This document shows, in pieces, positions 48,605 to 60,746 of a DNA stretch of 64,000 bases. The translations under genes and the position numbers were made by a program. Below the pieces are notes generated by a model, which was not told where the DNA came from, searched no databases, and was given only the letters and a program-made list of their open reading frames with translations. Within the stretch, counting starts at the first letter, position 1. Every line of letters starts with the position of its first letter. Source of the stretch: Impatiens glandulifera (Eukaryota; Streptophyta; Magnoliopsida; Ericales; Balsaminaceae); NCBI RefSeq assembly GCF_907164915.1, contig NC_061864.1, positions 377,889 to 441,888 on the forward strand, read 5' to 3'.

Positions 48605-48660
48605 GGGATTTGAACCATAGTCTTAAGCATAAAATGTAAACACTTAAACCACTAGACCAC
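48605..48660 (-). mobile_element. tRNA-like SINE fragment
   Basis: On the minus strand, TGGTCTAGTGG (complement of 48649-48659) matches Pol III box A and GGTTCAAATCC (complement of 48606-48616) matches box B, with about 32 bp between them. No cloverleaf-forming functional tRNA is evident, so a SINE head fragment is more likely than a tRNA gene. Confidence 0.5.
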
Positions 48661-49272
48661 GTAAGAATGTTAAAATAATTTTATTATTTAGTATATATTG
48701 TATTAAATATTTATTACCAATTATATTGAATTTTGAGTATATATATATTATATATAATATGAAAAAAAAATTAATTAAGAAAGAAAATAAAAAAGAGAAG
48801 AGAGAAAGTATATACTCTAAAAGCATAATATTACTCCATTCAATATTTAAAATAATAAAATATTTTTTATTTTATTATTATATATCAATCAAACTAATAA
48901 GTATTTTTTATCATAAAAAAAAAAAACTTTTTTAAGATCAACACCAATCTGATTATAATCGCCTAAATTAAATTTAGTTTTATTTTTTTTTTTAGTTATT
49001 TTCCAATTTAATATCTTCTATAAAACACTCTCTATATTGACATTCAGGAGCTAGTTTGTTGTGACTTGTGAGTTAGTATTATATTCAATAAATTAATTAT
49101 TATTATATTTTAAATTAATTTAAACTTAATTTTGTTCTAACATTCATATTAAACTGATCCATGATGTAATAATTAGTTTTGAGCTAAAAAGAAGTTGATT
49201 CTTAATTTCTTATCCTCCTCCTCCTCCTCCTGACTTTCTCTTTCTATCCCTCAAATTTCTGTTATTGCAGCA

Positions 49273-52200
49273 ATGGCTGCTGCCGCTTCCGGCTATGTGG
49301 TTACTCTTGATTTATGCAGCAGCACCTCTAGATGTTCTTCTTCTTCTTCGATTTCATTCCGTAAGTTCTTTCTCTAGTTAGTTAGTTAGTTTGTGGTACA
49401 AACATTCATTGGCGAATCTGTGAAGTTAGTATAGCTTCTACTGCAAATTTGATTATCTTTTGCTTACTATGTTCATTCAGATTATTCCGAATATAAGACT
49501 TCTTTCAGTTGTAACCGCAATGAATTCGATTTTGCTGATAATGAAGATAAGTTTGTGCAATATTATTCCATAAGAATGGTTGAAATTATTAGTGATTCAA
49601 AAACTGCATAGCTATCTTCAGAAGCTACTGGATCCTTAGGCAGCAACCTACTTTGATTAAACATTGAAACAAATGGAGGACGGAAACCAGTTGTTGGTTT
49701 CTTAATTCTATCTTGATCATTTTTGCTTCTTTTATTTAGCTTATCATTTCATTAAACTACTTCTAAAGTGTAATTACTTACTGATTTGATATCAAGATAA
49801 CTGGTGTGTAGTTAGTTAGAGTAACTGATATATGAATGACATTTGCTTGGACTCGTTTGAAAGAATTCTACTTCTATATATCAGTGTTACAAGGAAAACG
49901 CAGATCAACCTACTTTGAGTAGTATTACATTTCGTGATGAAAGAAACATTTTCATTAATTTATCTTCAACCGATAATTTTAGGCAATTCAAATCGAATCA
50001 CATGTCCTGCTTCTCTTCCTGTTACCTCATGGTTGGCCAATAAGATGACGAAGACAAGAAGATCTCTTTGTGTGCATGGCTTATTTGGAGGTGGAAAAAA
50101 AGAAAATAATGACAAAGACAACAATACCTCAAAGGCTGGTAACTTATTCATTATTATAAGATTTGAATTCATGACATTACTTGAAAGGTTTTGTTCTTAA
50201 GGAACAAAAAGTTTAAATTTCTTGCTAAGTGCCTATAAGTGATTCAAAATTATCGAGGCATCAATGCATCATTGTGCTATGAAAAATGATGAAGGTTTGT
50301 ATGTCAGTTGGATAAAATTCTGTACCCATCCATGGTAGCTCAAGCGGATAGGGTTTGAATTGAGAGGTTGAGGTTTCCGATTTGAATGCTAGCCTCCTCT
50401 AGGGATTAAACCCTGGTTAGAAAAAAAAAGAAAAGAAGTTGTCTTAAATTCATTCAGAATGTTTAATAATTTGGATTATCCCTATTTTGTGTTGCATCGC
50501 CACCTTGTGGTAGAGTATTCATGCATTTGACATATGACTTCTTTGCCCTTTTCAATGATTCTATCACATTTAATTGGATAGATGATTATATCTTATCTTA
50601 CTTGAAACCAGGCTGGAATACTAGGGAACATGCAAAATTTGTATGAGACTGTTAAAAAAGCTCAGATGGTAGTCCAGGTTGAAGCTGTACGTGTGCAAAA
50701 AGAACTAGCTGCGTATGTAACGAGATCCATGTTTATTTCGAACAATTCCATTTCCTTTATTAAGTACTCAGTGCAAATTACAACTAGTTACTGACACTCA
50801 ATTTGTATGCTATTATTCCCTTTTTTCAGAGCAGAATTTGATGGTTACTGTGAAGATGAACTAGTGAAGGTAATACTCTCTTGTCTCATTTCTTCTGACA
50901 CTTTTCTTTTCTCTTGACCCATTTTATGTGACAAGATGTTGGGTTATTGTCCCTCACTGCCGTTAACATATTAACTTGTTTGATTTGGGTTTATTTGAAT
51001 AATCACCCGGTTATTTTCAAATACCTCCATTTGATAGAGGGTATAAATAACTAGTTATTTGAGGAAGAAACCAACTATGAGCACAAGGGATTGCTTGATG
51101 GAAGGGCATAAATATTGGGTTATTTAAGGAAAAAAGACACTATGAGCATAAAGAATTGTTTGATGGAGGGTGTAAATACATAGTGAATAACCATTATTCC
51201 TTAAATAACCCCATCAAACACACAAAATACAACTTAATTCAGTAAGATATGAAGAACATAACTGGTAAGATAGTAAAAAGCACAAAAGACAATTTTAGTG
51301 CTTGAAATTTAATCAAATTTAAAATAGTGTACTTTCTATATATTAGTTCTAAATTTTATCAAATCAACTTACATATCAAAGATTTAAAATTCAAAGTTTT
51401 TATAATTTGGCTTATTAAACATTTATTTTCACACACTTAACTCATTACACCCTTAAAAAATTCAGTATTGAACATTCAACACCTATTTTCAATTGCAAGA
51501 CTTTCTTTGTTTGCCATTAGCTAATTTCGTTCACTGAAATATTTTGCCTTATGATTTGAGTAGTTCTGTCATGTTTATCTAGCTCAATAGACTTGTGTCC
51601 AGTTTTCCCATTGTTGATCATTTTATAGGCAACACTTTCTGGCAACCAACAACCTCTGAGAATTGAGATAACTGAAGCAGCCATGGAGTTGGGAGCTGAA
51701 GTAAGTGAATCTGCATTGGATATCTGTTTTATTGTTCCTCTCTCCTGTTCTCATGTTGGTTTATAACACATAGGTGAGCAACTTTCCCAAATCTCACATA
51801 TTTGAACACGTCCATGAAAACGATATGGCGATATCTAGACATAAAAGCATTCACATGCTCATCAATTAATAGGGATAAAAGTTATAAATGATGTTTGTTG
51901 ATCTGGATATGAAATTGATACTAGGCCTAAATCCCGTTCTAGATGTTAATAAAAAAATGTGGGCATACTTATATATGGCGATATCTAAAATGTTAATCAA
52001 AAATTGATAATAGGGATAAGAGTTATAAAGTGATGGGTAAAATATGTTAATCCATATAAGCATTCATTAACTCTGTTTCTAAACACGATTTCACATGGAT
52101 TAACATCTCAAGATGCAATATTTAACAGAAAAATAGTGTCCAAATGGGATAAACCAGTTTGTGAGGAAAATGTGTTTTTTTCCTGCTGAGTTACAGAAAT

Positions 52201-52475
52201 AAATGGTTGTTGATTTGTTTAGTGAACTGAGAATTTATAAATGATTCCTTTGTGAGCAGAAACTGTCTTTGTTGATCAATGAGGCTTATAATGATGCACA
52301 CCAGAAGAGCGTTCAGGTGAGTGAGAATCATTTACATATTGTGAATTGTATCGAAACTAACAAATAATGCTGAATTCCATTTCCAATTGACCTATGTCAG
52401 GCTATGAAGGAAAGAATGAACAACCTTGCCCAGAGCCTAGGAATGCCACAAGGCCTCGGCGACGGATTGAAGTAG
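49273..52475 (+). CDS. STIC2: YbaB/EbfC family chloroplast protein (STIC2-like)
   Basis: Plastid homologue of bacterial nucleoid-associated YbaB. In Arabidopsis STIC2 acts with Alb3/Alb4 and cpSRP54 in thylakoid protein targeting. Seven exons give 194 residues: 49273-49360, 49983-50134, 50612-50712, 50830-50869, 51629-51700, 52260-52316, 52401-52475. The Ser/Thr-rich N-terminal ~60 residues look like a transit peptide, followed by VHGLFGGGKKEN. The YbaB domain begins near ILGNMQNLYETVKKAQMV and runs through AAAEFDGYCEDELVK, TLSGNQQPLRIEITEAAMEL and NEAYNDAHQKSVQAM to MPQGLGDGLK. The exon 2/3 junction is odd: GCTGG occurs at both ends of intron 2, so the conserved product needs a GC donor (AAG|GCTGGT). 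The GT four bases later would need a different acceptor. The gene is tail-to-tail with NRPD2. Confidence 0.92.
50323..50436 (+). mobile_element. SINE-like insertion in STIC2 intron 2
   Basis: TAGCTCAAGCGG (50336-50347) fits Pol III box A, and GGTTTCCGATTTGAATGC from about 50372 fits a degenerate box B. The unit ends in an AAAAAAAAAGAAAAGAA tail. Sense orientation, no clear target duplication. Confidence 0.5.
50975..51225. repeat. CTTGTTTGAT-ended element in STIC2 intron 4
   Basis: It starts ACTTGTTTGATTTGGGTT and ends CCCATCAAACACAC, with terminal words in inverted orientation. It contains two diverged copies of a ~65-bp segment (AACTATGAGCACAAGGGATT near 51071 and CACTATGAGCATAAAGAATT near 51136). 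Non-coding; it resembles the other CTTGTTTGAT-ended elements of the window. Confidence 0.45.
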
Positions 52476-52850
52476 GCTGATTCTCTTTGACATGAGGGGT
52501 ACTCAACTAATTTGTACTAGCTTCAGCTCTTATACATTTTCCAAAAACAAAAGATAGAGTTTTATTTGATCAGATCCAAATACATTTTCTGTTTAGATTT
52601 GTTGTCTGATGCAGATCCAAAAAGTTATTGACAATTTGAATTTAAATAGGGAGGATAGACAATCAAACAGACAAACAAATAGGTATGCTCTTTAAGGCTT
52701 GGCTTAATAAATAATAATATAATAATATTAATACAAATCTTGTATTAGTTCCTTTTCAGGAATTAATAACACATTTGATATTCTTTTTAATACAATCACA
52801 AAATTTTGATAAATAAAGGGACATAGTTATTGGTATTTCTTAAGGACAGG
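52476..52850. other. Convergent 3' intergenic region
   Basis: 375 bp between the STIC2-like stop and the NRPD2 stop, which face each other. It must hold both 3' UTRs and polyadenylation signals; AATAAA-like words occur around 52700-52730. No gene is seen. Confidence 0.6.
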
Positions 52851-55800
52851 TCAACAAGGAGAGATTTGGAACTTAAGTGATATGCCCATACTGAAGAGTT
52901 CCTGGCACAACAACTTGGTCCCAAAGGGCACATCGACCTGCATAACATGTTCTACGGATTTGCAAAAGCGACAATAGGGAGCCCTAGCCTTGCGTCCTGC
53001 ACCGGGCACGGCCCTCTGGACCAAGTTGGCTGGGTTGTTGCATTTCCCGCAAACGTGCATTTGTGAGGAATCGCTCAAAGTGAAGAGGCGCTCGTGAAGA
53101 TTGGCCGATGAACCATGAGCTATCAGGCAGTCTCGCTCCATCTCACCAAATTTTATACCGCCAAACCTCTTTCTATCTGAAACAGGCTGTCTAGTGAACG
53201 GGTGCACTGGTCCTGTATTCCTAAACTTCACTTTGTCTTCTGCCATGTGGGTCAAACGCTGGTACATTGTGGGTCCTATGAATATAAGAGGCCTCACCAT
53301 TTCGCCACTCAAACCGCAGCATACTTTCTCGGTTCCCCACCTACAAAATCCCCCACTGCCCCACCCCACACCACAGAGGATATTATTCATGTTATTCTAT
53401 CCAATATAAACGAGTACTAGGAAATATACACACACATACCTATGCAACTGTTCTATTATGTCATTGACAGAAAGAGTCGAAAAGGGAGTGGCACTACGCA
53501 ACTGGCCGCCCAAGGCAATCCCCTTGGCCAAAGCAGCCTCCAGTAGTTGACCCGGAGTTTGGCGAGAAGGAAATGCATGAGGGTTTATGATAATGTCAGG
53601 GACTATTCCTTCAATTGTGAATGGAAAGTTTTCTTGAGACTCCACAAATCCTAGAACACCCTTCTGTCCATGCATGCTGGAGAATTTGTCTCCAAGGCAT
53701 GGACTTCTCACCTGCAACATCATCGTCGTCATCTCGCCATTGAATTAAACACAACATATATTTGTATGAATATTTCATGGGAAGGATCTAATTTTTATGA
53801 CGGGGTTTATATTAAGCCACTGAATTAAAATGATGTAACAAAATCGCATACTATATACTAAGTTCAGAGACGGTCAGAAGCATATTTACCTGCCTCAGAG
53901 TAACTGCTGCAAAACTTTTGCCTTCATCATTTGCAGACAAGACAACTTTTTGAACCACACCCCTTTCAGTGTGCTTAAGCTTTATACTACGATCTCGACC
54001 AGATTCGGTTCTTTTTCCAATAACTATATCTCCATTTTTCAGATCCGCTCCAATAAAGGGTAAGCCGTCGTCATCTAAGCTCACCACACGCCCAAATCTG
54101 CTTTCCATCTTTCCAAACATCACACAATCATCAAACCTCGGCCTCTTTCCAGTCGATTCCTTGTTGTCAATATCCGCCTTATAATTTCTGAAGTGTTCTG
54201 AACGAAACATTCCACGCTCCAACGAAGCTCGATTCATCACCAACGAATCCTCTTGATTGTAACCAAGATGTACATTAACCGCCACAATTGCGCACTGTCC
54301 ATTGTGAAATTCGGGCCTGGACTGCTGACTCATTGGATGACCTAGCTTTCCGAGACAATCGGAAAGCATAGTTCGAAAAAGAGGCCTTTGAGGATAGTAA
54401 AGTTGGTGGATATTGGTATCTAATCTTATATCAGGATTTGTAGTGGAAAAGCCGATGGCTTGTTGAGAATGTTTCTCAGACTGGTAAAGAACTCTCTTTG
54501 CGTGATCATGATTTGCAAATGGAATAATTGAACAGCTCAAGCCCAATACAAAAGACATGTCGAGCTCACAGTGAGTGTACGTTATACCAGGTTCGTCGTC
54601 CTTTCCTACGACGAAAAGGTATTCAATCCCCCAAGCAGTTAGGCAATCTTCCTCCTCTTCAGATCCAATAAATTCAACTATACCGTTGTCCAGAAGAGTT
54701 TGGAATGTGTATTTGTTGTTTATCAAACTTTTAATTTTCTTTAAGTTTTTAACAACCAGGAGGGGACGTAGAACTCTTCCAGCATCGGAAAATACGCGTA
54801 CTTCTTTCTGCTGCTTGTCTTCTTTAATTTCCACCTAAAAGAGAAAAAATAATATTCGTTAATAAGAAAAATAAACTGTGGAAGGTTGAATACTTGTCGA
54901 ATTAATTAAGGGTTTGAAAATTTTAGTTATGTGACAAAATAAATATTGAATGACTATAAAATTAGTTAAAGAGTATTTTACCCTTACAATAAGGGTGATT
55001 TAATTAATTGATGAATGTTAAAGTTGTCTTTTCCTCTGGCTAAACTATATGAGTTAAGTTGTACATCTGAATTGACCTAAATTCTTTAGCTTTTGAACTG
55101 AATTTAAATAAAACGATAAGAAACTGGAAAAAATGAAAAGGGAAGAACCTGATGCGGAACTTCCTTCCCTCGTCTTCTCTCCCTGAAATTGGCAGTAAAC
55201 CAGGCAGAATCTCGACAAAATCCAACCCAGTTTCCATTGAGGAAAACTCTGCACTTTTCAGAAAATGAGATGGAAGTGTCATCTGTCAAAGTTTCAAGCC
55301 CACAATCATACAACATCCTTTCCAGTGATTCTCCTATAATATTTGTGCTGACTAGTCCAGTAACTGCCAAATTCTTTATAAGCCCGCAGTGTTCACCATC
55401 TGGGGTAGACATAAAACAAAGCTTTCCCCAGTGAGAAGGATTCCTGCAACAGTTCAAGACAATATTGGGTTTGTTTTGTTATCAAATAATTTTGTTTCAC
55501 ATTATAATCTGGACAAAATACCAATTTTGCAAAATGTCTCAATTTCATTAAGGATGATAACTGCTTACGGATATCTGGCGTCACCAACCCTCCCGGTATA
55601 TGAAACTTGCTGACGTGTCTTCCTCATATCAGCCATTGTCTGCAAAGGGTTTGTCCGTCTCAGATTTGCAACTACACCCGAGACCCTTTCCATCTTCTTA
55701 AACGGATGTACCCATGCTCCAGTTGAAAATGCTCTCGCTAAACCGTTGGAAATAACAGAGGAATCCAAATAATGCTCGAGAGGCTGCAGCTTACGTTCTG

Positions 55801-57838
55801 GATAAAGATCTCTCTGCATAGCCTTCACCATCAGCCTCTGAGCATGTTTGATGTGGATTCCGAGCTCACGTTCAAGTAATTCTCCAGCTAGTTCTAACCT
55901 CTTGTTTCTAAACTCATCCCGGTTATCAACTTTCCTCATTCCAATATAACCCTGAAACAGACACTTCACCATGTAACCAAGGAACTGAGCTTTTTGCTTC
56001 ATTCCACAAACACTCGGGAATAAATTATTGTTAAAGAACTCCTCCAAAGTTTCTTTAGGCGGAAATTTGCAATTCTTTATCAGTTTATCGATGTAGTTTA
56101 AAGCGTTCCGCCCTTTCCGAAATCCATCACACTTGCTGTCTGCGTCGTAAATAGATTCGAGAAGAATGTTGGCTATGCGTGTATCTTCGATGTCACAGTC
56201 AATCAGGCTAATCACCTCTTTGTCAGACGACACGCCTAGTGCAAAGAAGAGAATCCATATGGGAAACTCGGTTACAAAGAAGTATACTGTGAGGAGCATG
56301 TCTCCTCCTCCTTTAACCACCAGTGGTTCGATTTCAGGAGGTTCGATGAGTTTTATATAAACTCTTCTCATCTTTGAAGTTTCACGGTATGCCACTGCCC
56401 AATTAGGATTAGATGACACCCAAAGTCTTTTCAAACATACTTGCTCTTGCGCGATGAAGGCCTACAAAAGATGAGCAGTTATTGAAGTTAAAGTTTGTAT
56501 TAGTAAATATCATCTTACAATACAAACAACAAATATAAAATGGCAGAAAGGGGAATGAAGCCTCCAGAACAGGCCAGGATAATCTCTAAGGATGTAGTTG
56601 TGATCTGATAAAACCACATATAAGAAACATCCATGATCAGAGTCACCACTCTTATTAACATTTTTTCTGGAAAACAAAGAAACCCAATAATGACATAATG
56701 TGATCGAAAGAACTAAAAAAACTGGCATTGCACATCAATATCCATAATGTAATATCCGGATTGGTGAGAAAAACAATCACCACATTCGGTCTCTTTACTA
56801 CGGGAAAAGAATTCATATGCAATAAATATATCATAGAGTGGGTAAATATCATAGACTTTTGTGGGTAAATATATAAAATTCATATGCAATAAAAATATCA
56901 TCCTGTGCAGCTAATTCTCTAGTAAAAACTTTATCTTAAGGCAACATGAACCAGAATAAAAGAAAGCAAGTGGGTACTCTAACCTTTTCAGCACCTTTGA
57001 CAATGAAGTAACCACCATAGTCAAAATCACAATCACCTTTCTCAGCTCCATTCATCCAGCATAATTTGGACCTGACCATAACAGGAAGACGCCCAATAGT
57101 AATTTCTTTGTCATCTTGGAATTGAATATGCTTGTCCAGACACTGTTCTTTGCCAGTCTTACATTTGTCACTTTTGACAACTCTACTGGTGTATACCTAA
57201 AATGATCACCAATAATAACATGTTGAAAATAATTTGGATAAAACACATAGAGTGAGATTTTAAATCAACAGATTATTATTTATTTTTACCTCAATGTGGA
57301 CATCTACTCTCATCCTCGATGCATATGTCATGTTCTGAAGTCGAGCATGCCTTGGAAACAAATCCAAGAACTCTCTGCCTCCAACATTTACAAATTTATG
57401 ACCAGTCCCAAAACAAGGCCGATCTAGTCTGACCTTCCCAAATTTAATCAAAACAAATTTTCGATCTTCTCCCTTCTGCGATGGCTCATAACTAGGCTCC
57501 ACAATAATTTCACCAATGGAATCAAAGACATTCTGGACACCATTGTCAATAAAGTCATTATATGAATTTATTTGATGACTGATGAGCCCATACTGATTAA
57601 AGAAAGATCTTGATGCACTTTTGCAGAAATTCTTGAGAAAATCTTTACTCAAGTCATTTATGGATGCATCCATGTCGATGTCGTCAACAGACTCGTCCAT
57701 ATTCATATAATCTAATTCAATTGATTGTTTTCCTCCATTGCTACTTGTGCCCGGGGCATCCATAAGATCAGCTATATCAATCGTTATTGCTCCATTGCTA
57801 AAGGAACCAAGGTCTTCAAAGGCATCTGAATCCCCCAT
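52851..57838 (-). CDS. NRPD2: RNA polymerase IV/V second-largest subunit
   Basis: Shared second subunit of the plant nuclear RNA polymerases IV and V, which make siRNA precursors and scaffold transcripts for RNA-directed DNA methylation. Seven coding exons (57838-57290, 57196-56984, 56461-55569, 55443-55149, 54834-53890, 53711-53440, 53340-52851) encode 1218 residues. Typical second-subunit blocks are RSFFNQYGLISHQINSYN, GGYFIVKGAEK, KTRQQVSYTGRVGDARYPNP, CFMSTPDGEHCGLIKNLAVTG, VHLGYNQEDSLVMNRAS (841-847 at the catalytic metal region), SPCLGDKFSSMHGQKGVLG, and a C-terminal zinc site CGKCNN...YCRFC. An acidic N-terminal leader (1-60) precedes the conserved part. It resembles NRPD2/NRPE2 more than NRPB2, for instance DMRKTRQQVSYTGRVGDARYP and WGTEKVCCGLSGEMV; this is from memory. 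ATG 57838 follows a splice acceptor, so a 5' UTR intron is likely. Confidence 0.92.
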
Positions 57839-60746
57839 TTGAATCAGAGTCTGCACATTAGAATAGAAATGCATCAAAACTATTTCAGTGACATGGCATT
57901 AAGCCCAAGTGAGCCATGCATCTTTTAAGTTGTCAAATTTCAAACGTATCCTCAAAAATAGTTCATCAAACCCAAGGATAAACAGTTCAATACACATATT
58001 GGCAACATCCAATTTCAAAAAAGAAGAATTGATATGCTAAAGTTGTGAAACATCCTCAGTTAAAACATAAGCATACATACATTTCCTCTCTCGGGAGGCC
58101 ATTCACAGGGAGATCTTTACTTTGAATAAGCTTAAAAGGAAAGCCTAGCTCTAGCTAATCGATGCAGCCTATGCGAAAGCAAGGAGGAACCAATATCCTG
58201 CTTTGATGCCTCTTTGTTTGGGGCATCTGAAATTTAATGCGGATAACCCTCAATTACCACTGGATAGTGCCTGGTACTGTTTCAGAATGGAAGATAATCC
58301 CTCTTATGATGCCATGGAAACTTTTGAAGGGACATACTTTGAAGGGAAACGAATCAGAAGAGAATGGATCAAGGTTTTTTTCTTCATTCTTCCGTCACAT
58401 TCGATAAACGAAGAAATGAGGGACCTGCAAAGGAAGGATGGGATTTCTTTGACCTAATAGGAATTTAATTTGTGGCGTTACTGATTTCGGTTTATTCTCT
58501 TTTTATCGTCTAGTAATTTATGAACGCGCTCGTGTCCACAACCTTTTTTTTATCTAAATAATTCCTCTTTTTTACTACTTAGAAATTCTCATCTACTATT
58601 CTTCTTTAACCATTTAGGAAATGAGGATGACAAGCACTTGATACTTCCTACCTACACCATAATATGGACAGTGGATGTATGTATCAATACTTTTACTTGT
58701 AAATAAGAAACGCAATTAGGTGAAACAGGCTTCTATGATTTCCGGGAATGGCTAGTTACAAGTCTTATCTGTTCCACACTGTTTTTAGAAGTTAATGTTG
58801 AATATAACTTTCACAATCTGCTAACAATGTTGAAATGACATTCCATAAAAACATTCATAACGCAATGTGAATGCATCAAGAGAAGTTCAAGTAAAAAGTC
58901 AGATTTCAGACCTAGAAGTCGCGCTAGAAGGCGTTTCGAAGAAGAACGGAGGCAGGCTGGCTGGCCGGCCTTGTTTGAGATTTATATATGAAGAAAGCAA
59001 TAGCTGAACGAAAAGAAATCGTAAATGGAGATGAGCGACGACATATATGAATAGACAGAAGAGAAAGCATAATAGAATTTTCCATAGAAAGACAAAAATC
59101 GTACATACATACCTATTATATATACATATGAGTGTGTAAATTTACTTCAAGACAGGCTCTAGAGCTCCCTCCAAACGCGGTTGAAGATCGACAGAAGTAG
59201 AATAGATGCCTCCGTCTTTGAATGATTATCACCGCCTTTTCTCTCCCTCCAGATTCTCTCTAACTCGATCAATCGATCGTTACATGCAGCAGCAGGAGCG
59301 CCCCACTCTGCAAGGGCTGAATTATTTTTTCCCACACACTTCTACGCTAGTCATAGTCATAGAGTAAGGGGAGTACTCCAATTTTATTTATTTTATTTTA
59401 TATTATTTTACTAAATATACTCTCATCTGTTTTGGGGTGATGGATTTATTTTTTATATATGAATTTTTAATAGCTTAAAACGGTTTGTTTAAATAAATAA
59501 ATAAAATGTTTATATTTAAAATATTCATATTATTACTAATTTTATATATAGATTATAAATTTTTAATTTAAAACTAATTAAATAAAAGGTTTTGAAAATT
59601 GTTTAGGTCATTGCTGGTTTTGGACCATTAGAGTCTGACCGGGTTTTGTTTTTTATAATGTTGTAAAAAATAAATAATGTTCAAAATATTTTTTATAGTC
59701 TATTTGAATATTTTATCATAATTTTATTATTTTAAATATTTAAACAATAATTTTATTTTAACAATTAAATAAAATTATTACCGTTTCTAACCAATACACA
59801 ATGCCATGAAATCCACTTGTTCGCTTTGGATTCAAACTTGCTCATGCACCTCAACAGTTACCTTGAGAGAGCCTCTCTAGATTTAAAAATATTAAATTAT
59901 TTAATTAAATATATTATAATTTTAAACATTAAATATTGTAACTTAGTGATTTGAAATTATCAATTTATTAGACTAGATCTAAAACAACAAAAATTTATCA
60001 CCATTTTTTCTGAATTTTAACCAATTCGAAAGATAGATATTAAAATCAGAATTCGGAACTAGGGACTATGCAAAAAAAATTAAAAAACCAATAACCGAAT
60101 CGATAGCTTACTAGTTTTATTTTACCGATTTATTGATTAACCGATTCTAACGATTCCGGTTAACATTTTTTTATTGGTTAAACGGTTTTCGATTGAACTA
60201 TTTTCAGCGATTTAACTGGTAATAATTTAATTATATATTTATATTATATAATTTATATAAGTTATTTTATAAATATTAAATATATTATAAATAATATTGA
60301 ATTATTTTTATATATATATATATATATATTATTTTAAAATATAATTTATATAGAATTTTTTTTTTTAATATAATTTATATAATATTAGTTTAAAAATGAA
60401 AAATTTTAAAATATATTATATTGTTACAATAATATAATATAACATATTTTAAATATATCTGAAATATTATTATAATATATTGGATTATCAAAATTTAACA
60501 TTTTTCTTATTTTGTTCATGTAGGTTTTAAACTCAAAATTTGAATAAAATAAAAATTGACCATCTTAGAAATAAAAATACTCTGCTAGGTTTGAAAAAGA
60601 AAAGAAATCAAGAATCAGATATCTAAATATAAATAAGTGACAGTTATATCATTAAAATTTGCAATAAAATCAACATGGTTTATAATTAAATCACCAAATG
60701 TTTAGAACCGAAATGTGAAGGATTGATATAAGACACACAAGAGAGC
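57839..60746. other. NRPD2 leader intron and AT-rich spacer
   Basis: A likely NRPD2 5' UTR intron spans 57853-59112 on the minus strand: donor TAATAG|GTATGT, acceptor TGTGCAG|ACTCTG, 15 bp before the ATG. The leader exon would lie at about 59113-59330. Inside the intron on the plus strand an 83-codon ORF (58206-58457) has no recognisable identity. From 59340 the DNA is AT-rich, with an ACCGAATCGATA-rich repeat at about 60085-60225. No other gene is seen. Confidence 0.5.
60085..60225. repeat. AACCGAT-rich degenerate repeat
   Basis: Words such as ACCGAATCGATA, ACCGATTTATTG, AACCGATTCTAACGATTCCG and AAACGGTTTTCGATTG recur on both strands. The composition is similar to the repeat at 10550-11050. 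Non-coding. Confidence 0.4.

Larger units (their letters stand above)
47148..49272. other. Spacer between PP2C and the STIC2-like gene
   Basis: The PP2C 3' UTR is followed by AT-rich DNA. It holds a 41-bp tandem repeat (48412-48520) and a tRNA-like SINE fragment on the minus strand (48605-48660). The final ~70 bp, with a CTCCTC run near 49210, is the STIC2-like leader. No gene is seen. Confidence 0.6.

Noticed and set aside
58206..58457. 83-codon plus-strand ORF inside the NRPD2 leader intron
   Set aside because: No family is recognised, there is no clear splice partner or promoter, and length alone is within chance. It is kept only as a question in the findings.
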